Counted from the first letter of the stretch, positions 1 to 11,900 are shown. The stretch is DNA of 64,000 bases from Olavius algarvensis associated proteobacterium Delta 3 (GCA_903231505.1 CAFBRK010000279.1:1-64000), one strand, 5' to 3'. Program-made: numbers and translations. The notes: generated by a model from the letters alone, not told the origin.

Positions 1-1856
1 CCGGCGATCGCGCCCGTGCGCTGGTTGCCCGCCTCTGTCAGCGTGACCGGATCGGCTCCGGAAAACGAATCGTTGTTGTAGTCCGCGTCCGATTCCAGGT
101 CGATCCCTTGGGTCTTCTCGATGCGCAGCTGATATTCGCCGACGCTGCTGCCGCCCTGGCGCTGCACAAACACGTAGTAGGTATCGGTCGACGTCAGCGG
201 ATAGTCGCTGATGAAACCGTCGTTGTCCGGTCCGCTGCTGGCGTTCGCGGTCAAATTGCCGCCGCTCGAGTTATACATCCCCACCCAGGTCCGCAGACCG
301 CTGTTGGGCGTGTCGGCCGAAATCGCCACCCGATCTCCCGCCTGGCCCGGAAAACTCCACCAATCCCCGTCGCTGGTCGGATCGATCGAACCAAGGCCGC
401 GCTGGTCGGTCACGAACAGCCCGCGGCCCGCCGGATCCTCCACAAGGGTTAACGGTGTAGCGTTGGCCAGCGAATCGTTGTCTCGTCCTTCGTAGACAAA
501 ACCGTCCTCAACTGGGATCACCGTGATGGTTACCGTGGCGTTATCCAGGCCGCCGTCCCCATCATCTATGGTGTAGGTAAAACTATCCGAGCCGTGGTAA
601 TTGGGATCTGGAGTGTAGGTTACCGTGTTATCAGCATTGATCGTCGCAGTCCCGTTGGCCGGCTGGGTGACTGAATCCACGATAAGAACACCGCCGTCGT
701 TATCATAATCGTTTGCCAGAACGTCGATGGGCAGCGGTACGTCTTCATCCGTAGATGCAGTATCCTCAATTGCCACGGGCGCGAGATTGATCCCATCCGG
801 GATCTCTGGGGGCATCTCAGCTACGACCAGCTGGAGGCGGTCGCTCTGCTCCTCGATCTCAAAATAGTGATTGCCGCTGCTGAAACCCCAGGGAACGATT
901 GTCTGGGAGAATGATCCGGAGAGCGATCCAAAGGTAAGGAAATCAAACGTCGTGCCAAGGGCGGGTTCAAAATTGTTTATAAGAACGACTCTGAGGGAAC
1001 CATCAAGAATAGCCGCGCCGGCCACATTGATTTGGTCATAGCCGTTATCGGCCGGATTACCGGGTCCAGGAGTAAGACCTCCGATCTCAATCACCAGGGT
1101 TGCATCGGAATTCTGGGTGAATTCAGCCACATTCACTATGCCTGGTGAGTTACCCGGACTGTAGATATCTAAATTATGCAACACCAGAGAAAGGGTATAA
1201 TAATCCGCCCATGATACACCGATTTCTTGAGGGCGCATCTCTCCCTCACGAGTCACGCTATAGTTCTGCTCATTGCGGATCTCATCAAATTCAATATTAT
1301 ATCGGTTACTTACATCACTGTTGGCTGTATCGGGATCATAGGCTGCACTGTCTTGCAATGCACCAATAGCTCCCTCTTTCGGGGGATCGGTAGCATCTCC
1401 AAAATAATCATAGACAGGTTTGGCCAACCGTGTATCTATAATTTCTAGGGGCTTGGTGGAAGCATCACCGGCACCGTCACAGGTTTCTAGACGAGTCCCG
1501 GCAACGGCATTAGAATCTTCCCGCACCCCTGCAGGCAAGTCGTCGATTCGACCCGTATGATCCCCGGCGTCTTCAGGGGTGTCGTCCATCAGGAGATTTC
1601 CGGTCAGCACCGCAAAAATGTCGTCAATGGACTGGGATGGATCGTAAGCAGGTTCGTCCTGGAGGGAATCTTCCTCGAAACAGAGATCGTCACCGAAAGC
1701 AACTTCATCGGTTTGGGGAAGCAAATCGTCACCGAAATCGAACTCGCAATCATCCTGCAGATCGCACGGTGCAACCAGTGCGGCCTCTGCCGAAAGCAGA
1801 ATCCGCGGTTCCAGGCTCTCCAGTTCGAACCGATTTTCGTGTCCTGACCGTTTCAG
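1..1856 (-). CDS. Giant LEPR-XLL surface protein, N-terminal 618 codons (gene runs off the left edge)
   Basis: The frame is open from 1856 to the window edge. Residues 1-25 carry the LEPR-XLL signature (LEPRILLSA at about residues 15-23), a module known from the N termini of very large repetitive proteins of Gram-negative bacteria. An acidic linker follows, with a segment LAKPVYDYFGDATDPP that recurs as LAKPVYDHFNDGLDPP in the 45.8-kb neighbour, so the two proteins are paralogous at the N terminus. At about 1130-800 is a beta-rich stretch resembling pertactin-like or autotransporter-associated strands (DATLVIEIGG, FDFLTFGSLSG). At about 740-515 is a cadherin/VCBS-like domain (IDVLANDYDNDGG, TYTPDPNYHGSDSFTYTI). 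From about 480 to 60 is a pre-peptidase C-terminal-like domain (GDWWSFPGQAGDRVAIS). No classical signal peptide is visible. The start is taken as CTG at 1856 because no ATG, GTG or TTG lies upstream of the LEPR motif in this frame. Likely secreted or surface-exposed; function unknown. Confidence 0.85.
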   Translation of the reverse strand, partial: MKRSGHENRFELESLEPRILLSAEAALVAPCDLQDDCEFDFGDDLLPQTDEVAFGDDLCFEEDSLQDEPAYDPSQSIDDIFAVLTGNLLMDDTPEDAGDHTGRIDDLPAGVREDSNAVAGTRLETCDGAGDASTKPLEIIDTRLAKPVYDYFGDATDPPKEGAIGALQDSAAYDPDTANSDVSNRYNIEFDEIRNEQNYSVTREGEMRPQEIGVSWADYYTLSLVLHNLDIYSPGNSPGIVNVAEFTQNSDATLVIEIGGLTPGPGNPADNGYDQINVAGAAILDGSLRVVLINNFEPALGTTFDFLTFGSLSGSFSQTIVPWGFSSGNHYFEIEEQSDRLQLVVAEMPPEIPDGINLAPVAIEDTASTDEDVPLPIDVLANDYDNDGGVLIVDSVTQPANGTATINADNTVTYTPDPNYHGSDSFTYTIDDGDGGLDNATVTITVIPVEDGFVYEGRDNDSLANATPLTLVEDPAGRGLFVTDQRGLGSIDPTSDGDWWSFPGQAGDRVAISADTPNSGLRTWVGMYNSSGGNLTANASSGPDNDGFISDYPLTSTDTYYVFVQRQGGSSVGEYQLRIEKTQGIDLESDADYNNDSFSGADPVTLTEAGNQRTGAIA

Positions 1857-1870
1857 AGTTTATGCCTCCT
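1854..1870 (-). promoter_or_regulatory. Shine-Dalgarno AGGAGG and CTG start codon of the left LEPR-XLL gene
   Basis: On the minus strand AGGAGG (1870-1865) is followed by exactly 8 nt and then CTG (1856-1854). An in-frame TAA lies at 1862-1860, two codons before the CTG, so translation of the LEPR module cannot begin further upstream. The first canonical alternative (TTG) falls about 49 codons inside, after the conserved module. The other LEPR-XLL gene has the same arrangement, which supports CTG as the real start. Confidence 0.7.
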
Positions 1871-2197
1871 GTGTCAGGTGAATCGGCAAATAAAATCGCT
1901 CAACGATTTTATGAAACGCGACGATGTCGCTTGTAGAGTGAAAAATTACGAATAGTGGTTGTTTTTATAAAACTTTATTCTGCGAGAGTTTCTAATTTTA
2001 TAAGGAAACGGGTTGTCGAAATGAAGGGGATGATGGCGCAGATAAACACACTCACTGTTGGGCCATGTAAGAATGGGTGTCTACCGCCTGCATCGTCCCC
2101 TCACCCAATATCCTCCTCGATATCGATATCGATTGCGATGCGTGCTTTCGGAAGACAGGGTCTCCGCTAAAGCCAGTTGCAAGAATTGTACAACACT

Positions 2198-2227
2198 TTT
2201 ATAAAAATAAAATATTCATAAAATCAA
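2198..2227 (-). promoter_or_regulatory. Possible AT-rich promoter in the leader of the left LEPR-XLL gene
   Basis: On the minus strand TTGATT (2227-2222) and TATAAA (2203-2198) are separated by 18 nt. This fits a sigma70 layout and would give a leader of about 335 nt. The surroundings are very AT-rich, so chance matches are likely. The TTGACA-containing conserved block at 2798-2827 is the stronger candidate. Confidence 0.25.
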
Positions 2228-2391
2228 TTAGTTATAAAAATTTCAGGTAACAAGGTTATGAATTAAATTTCCCATTTCAGATAATTTATAGGCCATCGCT
2301 GCTGTATCGCGATCGGCTGAAACGTGTTCTCAAAACTGTGAAATTATAGGGGCTGTCATAAACATGTTCCGTTTGCAGAAATATGGAAACG

Positions 2392-2576
2392 ATGACCGCA
2401 GAGTCGCAGAGGACGCAAAGGAACTGTATGTTCCCCAGAATCCCTGAGAGGGGGCTTCTGGGAAAGGGCCCCATCAACATATTGAAATTCTATACATTTT
2501 TACCAGACGATCGTTTTGCACTTCGCCCTCTCAGCGAAATGCAAAATCAATATCTACTCTGCGATCTTTGCGGTGA
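2392..2576. repeat. Inverted-repeat element with CAGAG-type arms
   Basis: The left arm (2392-2411) reads ATGACCGCAGAGTCGCAGAG. The right arm (2557-2576) is its near-perfect reverse complement. Between them is a G/C-rich hairpin (2434-2462). The arms belong to the GCAGAG/CGCAGAGG family of intergenic repeats seen in many environmental bacterial genomes, and related sequence recurs at 49060-49142. It looks like a small non-coding mobile or REP-like element inserted in the leader. Confidence 0.5.
2434..2462. other. Perfect hairpin inside the inverted-repeat element
   Basis: CCCAGAA (2434-2440) pairs with TTCTGGG (2456-2462), and the inner CCC (2442-2444) pairs with GGG (2452-2454). No T-tract follows on either strand, so I do not call it a terminator. 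It lies in the untranslated leader of the left gene if that transcript starts near 2790. Confidence 0.45.
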
Positions 2577-2636
2577 TACGTTGATCGTAAAATGAATCTG
2601 AACGCAATTCTGGCAATCGAGATAGATAAAAATATA

Positions 2637-2830
2637 CGTCAGCTGCAGGTTCGAGACTTCCAACCTTCGCAACTCCAGGGGCAGCGCAACATTCCAGTCT
2701 CACAGACTGTTGGATCAGATGCGACTCCCTGTCAAATCAGGCTTAAGTGGCTGTTTCTATCTCTATTTCAAGGCGGGAAAAAGTAAAGGCTAGTACTTTA
2801 CTATTATTTTCCGGGGGGAGGTGTCAAGCT
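2637..2830 (-). promoter_or_regulatory. Conserved upstream block shared with the 45.8-kb LEPR-XLL gene
   Basis: This block aligns with 48836-49030 upstream of the other LEPR-XLL gene. Shared pieces include GAGTGGCTGTTT versus AAGTGGCTGTTT, GGCGGGAAAAA, and a TTGACA box followed by AATA-rich sequence. On the minus strand the last part reads TTGACA (2827-2822), an 18-nt spacer and TAGTAA (2803-2798), which I take as the main promoter, with transcription starting near 2790. The -10 assignment is weak; the TTGACA and its conservation are the firm observations. Confidence 0.5.
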
Positions 2831-2852
2831 TTATCTTAATTAGATCCTTATA

Positions 2853-2868
2853 TGTGATCTATGTCACA
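2853..2868. promoter_or_regulatory. CRP/FNR-family operator TGTGA-N6-TCACA
   Basis: TGTGATCTATGTCACA is a perfect TGTGA-N6-TCACA palindrome. Its centre is about 70 bp upstream of the transcription start inferred from the TTGACA box at 2822-2827, close to class I CRP activation positions. In sulfate reducers a related motif (TTGTGA-N6-TCACAA) is associated with HcpR. The palindrome lies 53 bp past the stop codon of the 45.8-kb gene and is absent at the equivalent place upstream of that gene. Confidence 0.5.
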
Positions 2869-2920
2869 GAACAGGTTTTGGAATGGTGATTTCTTCAATT
2901 TGTATAAAGCGATTTTTGAG

Positions 2921-5900
2921 CTACCGGATGCAGATGCGGTCCGCCAGGATCTTGCCGTCGACAATCATCTGATCCCGTGCGCACAGATAAATACTTCGGG
3001 CGGGGTTGTTATCGATACCGGAAAGCACCCCGGTAGAGGTGATGTGCATGTCATCCCGGGATTTCAGGCAGATCCGGTCACCGGCGGCAACCAGACCGGA
3101 AACGGTCAGATCCCTGCGGGCATACCCGCAGACATCGTCGGCCGCCTGAACCGTGCCGTCGATCAGCACATTTCCGCAGCTGGTGAAATAGACGTCGTCT
3201 GCCGATGTCACCTTCCCTGAAATGACCATGTCCGATTTGCTGTAAAGATCGATGTCGTCTTCGGCGACGATCCTGGCCGTTTCGGCAATGGTCATCGCCC
3301 CTGAGGTTTTCATTTCAAGTTCATCGGAGGCGAATATCGATGCTGTCACGATAATCTCTTCGTCGGCCCGAAGATCGATGTCATCTTGTGCACTGATGTT
3401 ACCATGGATAGTGAGCCCGGCTCCCGAGTCGATCCACACATCCGGGCTTTCCGTGTATCGCCGGCAGGACCGGGATTGCAGGGCCGCCTCCGCACCATTG
3501 CCGGCATTGACGGCGCCATGGAGCACGATGTCGCCATAGCGGGTCTTGATCTTTACATCCTCACCCGCCGTCAGTGAAGCCCCGGGGTGGGTCGAGGTCA
3601 GATCATATTTCGCATACAGGTCTATTTCTCCGCCGGCCTCCATGGCCGCGGAAATAAGAAGATCTTCGCCGGCGTAAACATCGATATCGTCTCCGGCGTC
3701 GATGGCGCCGTCATTAAGGACATCGCCATGACAGGAAGTAATCCGGACATCGTCTCCGGCAAAAACCGGAGCACCGATGCTCACGGTCCCTTTTGCATGG
3801 ATCGAAATGTCACCGCCGGCTTCCGCCAACCCATCGATGATCATCCCCGTTCCGGCAGACAGCTTCAGATCGCTGCCGGCACTCAAGGCACTGTTGATGC
3901 CGGTGGCCAGTTCTCCGCAGGTCGTCAATGTGATGTGATCTTCGACGAGAATCGGGGCGTCGATGTATATGCCGTCGCGGGCCCAACCTTCGACATCATC
4001 CAGGGACGTTATAAATTCATAGATTTCCAGCCAACCGCCGGACCGGATCAGCACATCCGGTGAGCATGTCTGACCGTTGCCGGACTGGATGGGGCCCATC
4101 AGGACGATATCCCCGTAACGGGTCTCGAGCTCCACATCCACGCCGGCTGTCAGGGATGCCTCCGGGCCGATGATCATCAATTGTTCGGCATACAGATCCA
4201 GGTCACCTTCCGCGATCATCGCCGCGTGCACCGTGAGATTTCCGTCAGCCAAGATATCGATGTTGCCGGGTGACGTGACATCACCTCGAATCATTAAATC
4301 CCCATCATCCGAAGTGATTCGGATATCGCCGCCGCTCAGGACCGGTGCTCCGATGGTCAGACGGTGCTTAGCCCAGAGGGTCACATGGTCACCGGCGCTC
4401 AACGGTGCGTTGGACGTAGTGGTCAGATCACCGCAGGTGCGGATCTCGATCTCGTCCACGGCGATGACGGCATCGGTGATCAGGATGCCGTCATCGGCCC
4501 GGATCTCCACATCGTCCAGGGAAGTAATCGGGGCCAAGATGCCGAGCCAGCCGCCCGAATCGATCAGGACATCCGGAGAACAGGTCTGGCCGTTACCGGA
4601 GTGTACCGCGCCCAAGAGTTCAATATCCCCGTATCGGGTTTCGATCTCAACATCCACTCCGGCGGTGAGCGTCGCCTGCGCATCTGTCGACATCAGCTCA
4701 TAGGTGGCATACAGATCCAGGTCTCCGCCGGCTGCTACGGCGGCTGAGATCACCAGAGCGTCGCCCGAATGAATGTCGATGTCATCCAGCGCATAAACGG
4801 GTTCTTCGATAAAAAGGAAGCCATCTTCCGTTCCGATGCGGACATCGTCCCCGGAAATCACCTCAGCGGAGAGAATAATGGATCCCGCAGCATACAGGTC
4901 AATGTCTCCGGCGGTTTCCAGCGGCGCATTGCAGGTCGTCTCCACATCGCCGCAGGTCCGGATCTCGATGTCATCCTCTGCGGTAATCGGCGCGTCGATG
5001 AATATCCCGTCATCCGCCCGGATCTTTACGTCGTCCAGGGAAGTGATATCGGCATAAACACCGAGCCGGCCGCCCGAATCGATCAGAACATCCGGCGAGC
5101 AAGTGTGCCCGTTGCCGGAGGTGACGGCACCCCAGATTTCGATGTCACCCCACCGGGTCTCGAGTTCTACATCCACTCCGGCGGTGAACGTCGCCTCTTC
5201 GTGTGTCGACACCAGATCATACTTTGCATAGAGATCCAGGTCGCTTCCGGCTTCCAGAGGGCCGCTGATAAAGAGGCTTTCGCCGGCGCGAATGTCGATC
5301 CGGTCTCCCGCCAGGACCGGGCCGTTGATCAGAACATTCGATCTCTCCGATGTGATCCGGACGTCGTCTCCGGCAGTAATTTCGGCGTCGATATTGATGA
5401 ACTGCTTGGCGAAGAGCTCCACATCGTCTCCGGCGGTTAAAGAACCGTTTTCCGTGGTGATGATCGCACCGCAAGTTCGGATCTCGATGTCATCCTCTGC
5501 GGTAATCGGCGCATCGACAACGACACCATCGTCTGCCCGGATATCCACATCATCCTGGGAGGCGATCGCACCGTGGATGAAAACTTCGGCTTCGGAATCG
5601 ATCCTCACATCCGGGCTCGTCTTGTTCCACCAGCAGCGTTTTTTCGTTTTCGACGCAGCAGAATCGAAACCGGCAGCCACACTTCCGAAGATGTACACGT
5701 TACCATCGGCGCTGATGTCAATGTCGTCTCCGGAAGTAATTTGACCAAAGTCTCCCGAATAACGTTCTCCGGCCAGGTAGACATCGCCTTTGGCCTTAAG
5801 TTCGAGGTCCCCTTTGTCGGGGCCAGTCGTAAGATGATCCACGAAGATATCGCCGCACTTGGACCTGAGCGCAATATCGTGACCGTTGCTGTTGAGATGG

Positions 5901-8900
5901 GCGACGTGGATATCGCCGGTGGCTGAAACATACACACTATTTTCCAGATGGACGAAGAGTTCCACATCCCCTTTGACGCCATGGAGACGCAACGCCCGTC
6001 CGCGGTCGAATTCATACAGTGCGGTTTTCTTCGACCACTTGTGGATCCGTTTGAAGAGTCGATCCATTCCCCTGTCGATCTTTCCGTCAGCGCAAAGAAT
6101 GCCCATGGCTCCGTGGAGATCCATTTCGGGATCTGATTGGTCTACTTCCAGAATATGTCCGGCGGAGGTGAGCGACACCTGGCAATGCTCGGATCCCACC
6201 CCGACGTGGTCCACCAGGATATCACCGCTCAGGGTCATGAGTCCGACGTTGTTGCCCTTCTTATCCGCCAGGCATTCCACATGGGTGGCCGTCAGTTCGC
6301 CTCGGGCAATCACGTGGATTGGTCCTTCGGTATTGGTCACATCGCGGAGGACAATGGCATCGGATTCGTGGATTTCGATCTTTCCTGCGATCGCAACATG
6401 CGCATCGACCACCGCGACCTTAGTGTGGAGGAAGATGCCGGAATCCGCGAACACCTCCATCAGATGGGTGGTTATCGGGTCCTTTCCAGTCATGTACAAT
6501 TCTTTGGCTGCCTCGAGCCGGATGTGCCCGGCAGTTTCGCCGGTACTGACGGGCCCGCTGATCAGGACATCGCCGCCGGCTTTAATCACAATCTCCCCTT
6601 CAGGTGCATCCACCGATACCAGTTCGATGTCGTCTACCTCATTCAGGTAAATGGTGCTGCCGGTTACTTCCGCGACCAGGGTATCGACATCGGTCTCCAG
6701 ATCCTGGCCTGCTCCCGGTCCGCCGATGCTCACCCCGGCCGTGAGATAGGCTGTTGAAGCGACCAGGTCGATGGCGTCATCTTCTGGATCCTCATATATC
6801 GATCCGGCAGCCGTCAGGCGGACGGTTCCGTCATCGGCCCCAGCATCCAGGTACCCGAGGACAATATCTCCGCCGGTCGATTCCAGTGAAATGTCACCCG
6901 CACCGGATTGCACTTGGACAACTGTAATTGTCCCTGTCGATGTGAATTTCACGGTGCCGGAGGCGAAAACGATCAACGAGACATCGCCGACAACACCGTA
7001 TACCACATCGCCGCCGGAGGAGCCTTGTAGGTTGATATCCAGTTCGAGGTTCAGTTCCGGCTCCGTCTTACTGCCGAACTCTCCTGCAGCAATTATGAGT
7101 GCATGGTTACCGGTCACATCCACATCCGGGTCCGTCGAGGCGACCTCGCGAATGTCACCGGCGGAGACTATCGAGATTCCGGCATATGCTTTTCCTACAG
7201 TTATTGAATCGATCAATACATCGCCGTTCGTAGTCGTCAGGTTAATGTCGTTGCCTTCGAGATCTGTCAATGATTCAACGTAGAGCGCCGTTATGGTGCC
7301 TCCGGCGGTGACCGATATCGCCCCGTCAAACATGCGGACGAAGAACAGTGCGATGCCATCCGTTTCGGTGACGATCGCATCCCCGCTCCCTTCAACAACA
7401 AGGTTCAGGGACCCAACGTCTGTGGTCAACTCGATGCCGTCGGTTTCGGTAACCGTCAGCGCTCCCGGGGTGGCAGCGGTGAGCTGATTTACCGAAGTGT
7501 TGAGTACCATGGCGCCGTCGGCCCTGGCTGTATGCCTGTCAGCGACCAGCCTTCCGAGCGGATCAGAGAAAATCTCACCACGGGCCTCGAGGGTTAGCTC
7601 ATTGGCGGACACTGTGCCGGTTACCGTGATGTTGTCCGCGAAGACCGTCATGGTGCCGTTGAACAGCTCGGCGGTTGCCAAGGTAAGATCATCCTTCTCT
7701 TCGACAATGGCATCCCCGCTTTCTTCGATCGTAAGGGACAGTGAGGCGACATCTGTAACCATTTTAACCGAGTCGGCTTCGGTAACCGTGAATTCACCCT
7801 GGTTCGACGCTTCAAGACTGTTTACCGTGGTGGTGAGCATCAGATCGCCGGTCGCCGTGGCCGTCAATTCATCGGCAGTAACCGTGGCAGTAATCGCGCC
7901 CCCGGCGTTCAAGTCGACATCGCCGTTGGATCCTGCATCGACCACACCGCCCTGGATGTCTTCAGTAGCGGTCAGAGTTATATCGTTGGTATCGGCATCC
8001 TCCATCGATTCGATCAGCACCGCGGTGATGCTCCCGTCGGCCGTCACCGTTATTGATCCGTTGGCGGTCCGAAGGCTGGCAAGTTCAATGTCATCGGTTT
8101 CTGTAATGATGATATCACCGGCCAGACGCGATTCACCCTGCAGAGATGAAACCGTAGTTTCAATATCTAGTTTCCCTGCTCCACCAATCTCATCTTGGAC
8201 TGTCAGAAGTAACAGATCAGCCACAAAATCAACTTCTAGGTCACCTGATTCAATCTCATTGACCGCATCGGCAGAGGTCACGCTAATCGTGTCACCCTCG
8301 GCAATGACGCTGCCGATATACATATTTCCTGAAGTCACTGTCCTTATGTCTACATTCTGGGCATTGCCGCCGGCGGTCACTTTTTCAACGGTCAGATCCC
8401 CTTCGGTAACCTCGATGAAGATCGCACCGTCACCGGTCTCAGCCTCGCCGACGGTCAGATCCCCGCCGCCGGCCTGGCTGAACCCGATGTTGCCCGTTCC
8501 GGTTGTTAGGGATGTCACGGTCACCAAAGAGGCCAGGGTGTTTTCAAGATCGATATCTCCATTGGTGGTATCCGCAGCGATGCGCGCGGCTGCCGTCTCT
8601 ATGGTCTCAGCCTGACCGATTCCTGAGACTGCATCGATATCAAGGACTGCCGCCGTCAGCTCAGATTGGGCATCGTCACCGCTCTCCTCGATCGCACCAG
8701 CCGAGGTCACGGTAATCGTGTCATCCTCGGCAATGACGCTGCCGATAGATATATCTCCTGAAGTAATTGTCATAAGGGTGACATCCCTATTCGTGCCGCC
8801 AGCGGTCACCTCTTCAGTGATCAGGTTCGCCTCTGTCACCTCTACGAAAATCGAACCGTCACCGGTCTCGGCTTTGCTGACCGTTAGATCCCCGCCGCCT

Positions 8901-11900
8901 ACCTGGCTGAACCCGATGTCGCCTGTTCCGGTCGTCAGGGACGTCACAGTCACCGCAGCGGCCAGGGTATTATCGAGATCGATATCGCCATCGGTGGTAT
9001 CCGCTGCGATGCCACCGGCTGCTGTCTCGATGCCGGCTACTGCACCGATGCCGGTCGCTGCATCGATATCAAGCACGGCCGCTGTCAGATCCGCTTGTGG
9101 ATCGTCACCACTTTCTTCAACCGCGCCGGCCGAGGTCACGGTAATCGTGTCGCCCTCGGCAATGACGCTGCCGATAGATATATCGCCTGAAGTAATTGTC
9201 TTAAGGGTTACATTCTTATTGGTGCCACCGGTGGTCACCTTTTCTGCGGTCAGGTTCGCATCTGTCACATCGAAGCTGATCGCACCGTCACCGGTCTCGG
9301 CCTTGTTTACCGTCAGGGCACCGCCTCCGGCCTGGCTGAACTGGATGCCCCCTGTATCCGTTGTCAGCGAGGTAACGGTCACCAGAGAGGTCAGGGTGTT
9401 TTCAAGATCGATATCTACGGTGGTGGTATCCGCAGCGATGCCCGGGGCTGCCGTCTCGATGCGGGCTACTGCACCGATACCGGTCACCGCATCGATGTCA
9501 AGCACGGCCGCCGTCAGGTCCGCATCTGCATCGTCACCGCTCTCTTCCACCGCACCGGCAGAGGCTACCGCAATCGTGTCACCCTTGGCGGTGACGCTGC
9601 CGATATAAATATCTCCAGAAGTAATTGTCCGGAGGGTTACATTCTGGTCATCGCCGCCGGCGGTCACCTTTTCAGCGGCCAGGTTTCCTTCGGCTGTTAC
9701 CGTTATCGATCCGCTGGCAACCTGCACATTATCCAGGGAGATGGCGTTGGTTTCGGTGACGGTAACTTTGCCGGCACCCGTGATCTCTGCATCCAAGCTT
9801 GCTACCGTGGTGGTCAACGTCATGGTTGTAGCCGACCCGACTGTCAGCACATCGGCAGCAACCGTCGTCGCGAGCGCCCCGGCCGAGGTCAAGGTGACAT
9901 CGCCGTCCGATCCGGCGTTAATCGTGCCACCCTGGATATCATCGGTCAAAGCGGTCAGGGTGATATCGTTTGTATCCGAATCGGTCTGTGATTCAACTAG
10001 CACTGCGGTGATCTTTCCGCCGGCCGTTACTGTAATCGACCCGTCGGCAGCCTGAACATTATCCAAAGAGATGCCATCGGTTTCGGTGATGGTGATATCC
10101 CCAACAGCGGTGGTGGTCGCATAAAGGGTGTCAATTGCGGTCTTGAGGTCGACGTTTCCACCGGCCGTCACCGTCAGATCCGATGCCGTGATCGGCCCGA
10201 TGCCAAGGATACCGCCGTCCGAAGTCAGTTCCGCCGCCCTTGTGGACCCGGCGTTCAGAGTTTCAATCCGAAGCTCGCCGCTCTCACCGTTGACAATCAC
10301 TTCAAAGTTGACAGGGCCGCCGTCCGGGCCGGTATCGAACTGCTTGATGTCGGCGGTATCATCACCGCCGCCGGCGTTGACCGTCAGCGACCCGGTTGGG
10401 TTCCGGAAGTCGACAGACTCGCTCGTCCCGGCGCTCCACATACTGGAGTAATTATCGTTGGGCATCGCGTCATCGTCGATGAAGATATCATCATCAGCAC
10501 CGCTGAAAGTAAACACGCGGTTCGTCGCATCCATTTCGTCGAGGATAGGCTCGAGACCCGTGTAGGTGATGGCAGAGCCATCAAGGTCTATCGCGCCGGA
10601 TCCGGCTCCGGTAAAGGTGTGAGTGATCTGGTTGGCGGATCCGCCGGTGACGACCATTGTGTCAAAATCACTGGGGCCGTCGCCAATGAACTCGATACCG
10701 TCGGCCGGTATCGGATTTCCATTGCTCAGATCGATGATCAGAGTGTCATTGTCGCTTGATCCGTTTATCGTCAACGGGAGTGCTCCGGCCAAGGGAGAGG
10801 AGAAAACCACCGTACCGTTCAGCAATGCTTCGATGGAGCTGCCGTTTACACGGAGCCGGTAGGTATCCGCAACACCGTTGTCTGCCTGGGGACCGGCGTC
10901 CATGTTCTCGTCATCAAAGACCGTTATCATGACCGTCCGGGTGTCCGTCAGGGCCGGGCTGCCGGCATCGTCCACCCGCACGGTCAGGCGGTAGGTCCAC
11001 GGCCCCTGCTCTTCCGATGGCGCCCAGGAGAATTCGCCTGTCGCAGAATCGATAGTGGCGCCGCCCGGGACATCCCCCACCAGGCTGAAGTTGAGGGTGT
11101 CCGCCGGCATATTTAGATCCGGGTCGTCGGCAACGGCCGTAAAGGTTAGCGTTTCACCCTCGGTAACCGCCTGATCAGGTATCGGCAAGAGCTGCGGCGG
11201 GTCGTTTACGGGCGTGACGGTGATGTTCACCGTGCCCACGTTGCTGTCCCCGATGCCGTCATTGACGGTGTACGTAAAGCTGTCTCCACCGTTGAAGTTC
11301 GGATCCGGCGTGTAAGTCAATTCACCGCTATCGGTGATAACCAGGGTCCCGTGACCGGGCCCGCTGACAAGGCTCACCGACAGAGGATCGTTGTCCGGAT
11401 CGAGACCGACCCTCACACCGGCCAACGGTTCGTCTTCCGGGGTCGTCACATCCAGGTCGTTTGCCACCGGCAGGTTGTTGGCATACGTGGCAAACTGGCC
11501 CAATAGCACCGGATCCTGTCGCATTGCCTCCACGGCGGACCGGATTTCCTTGGAAAAGATGCTCTTGAACCGTTCCAGCGCCGCCGGATTTCCAATCAGT
11601 TCCAGTATATCCTTTACATCTTCCGGCTGTTGAACGGCATCGGAAACCAGGCTGATCACGGTGGCCAGTTCCACGTCCGGATCATCGATCAAAACCTTGA
11701 TGGCTGCCGCCATCCCGCGGATGGCCTGCTTCGTGATCGGACTACCGGTCAGCAGGATTTCAAATTCAGCTTTTTCGGTCTCATTGACCTTGCCGTCTTT
11801 GTCGGTGTCCATCATGGTGAACACGGCGCTGGTAATGTTGCTCAGTTTCAGTTCGGATTTATCCAGATACGAAAGCACGTCGGAGACACCGGAAAGATCA

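Larger units (their letters stand above)
1857..2920. other. 1.06-kb intergenic region between two LEPR-XLL giant genes
   Basis: No gene is supported here; the short open frames have no recognisable product or ribosome binding site. The region holds, from the left gene upward, its start signals, an AT-rich leader (about 1890-2300), an inverted-repeat element (2392-2576), a roughly 190-bp block shared with the other LEPR gene's upstream region (2637-2830), and a CRP/FNR-type palindrome (2853-2868). Relative to the other gene's leader, the stretch from about 1890 to 2636 carries roughly 650 extra bases. Confidence 0.75.

Noticed and set aside
2434-2462. Hairpin as an intrinsic terminator of the 45.8-kb gene
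   Set aside because: It lies about 460 bases past the stop, has no U-tract, and is downstream of the promoter block for the next gene.
2383-2786. Small open frames in the left spacer as genes
   Set aside because: They overlap the inverted-repeat element and the shared promoter block, show no SD, and match no family I know.
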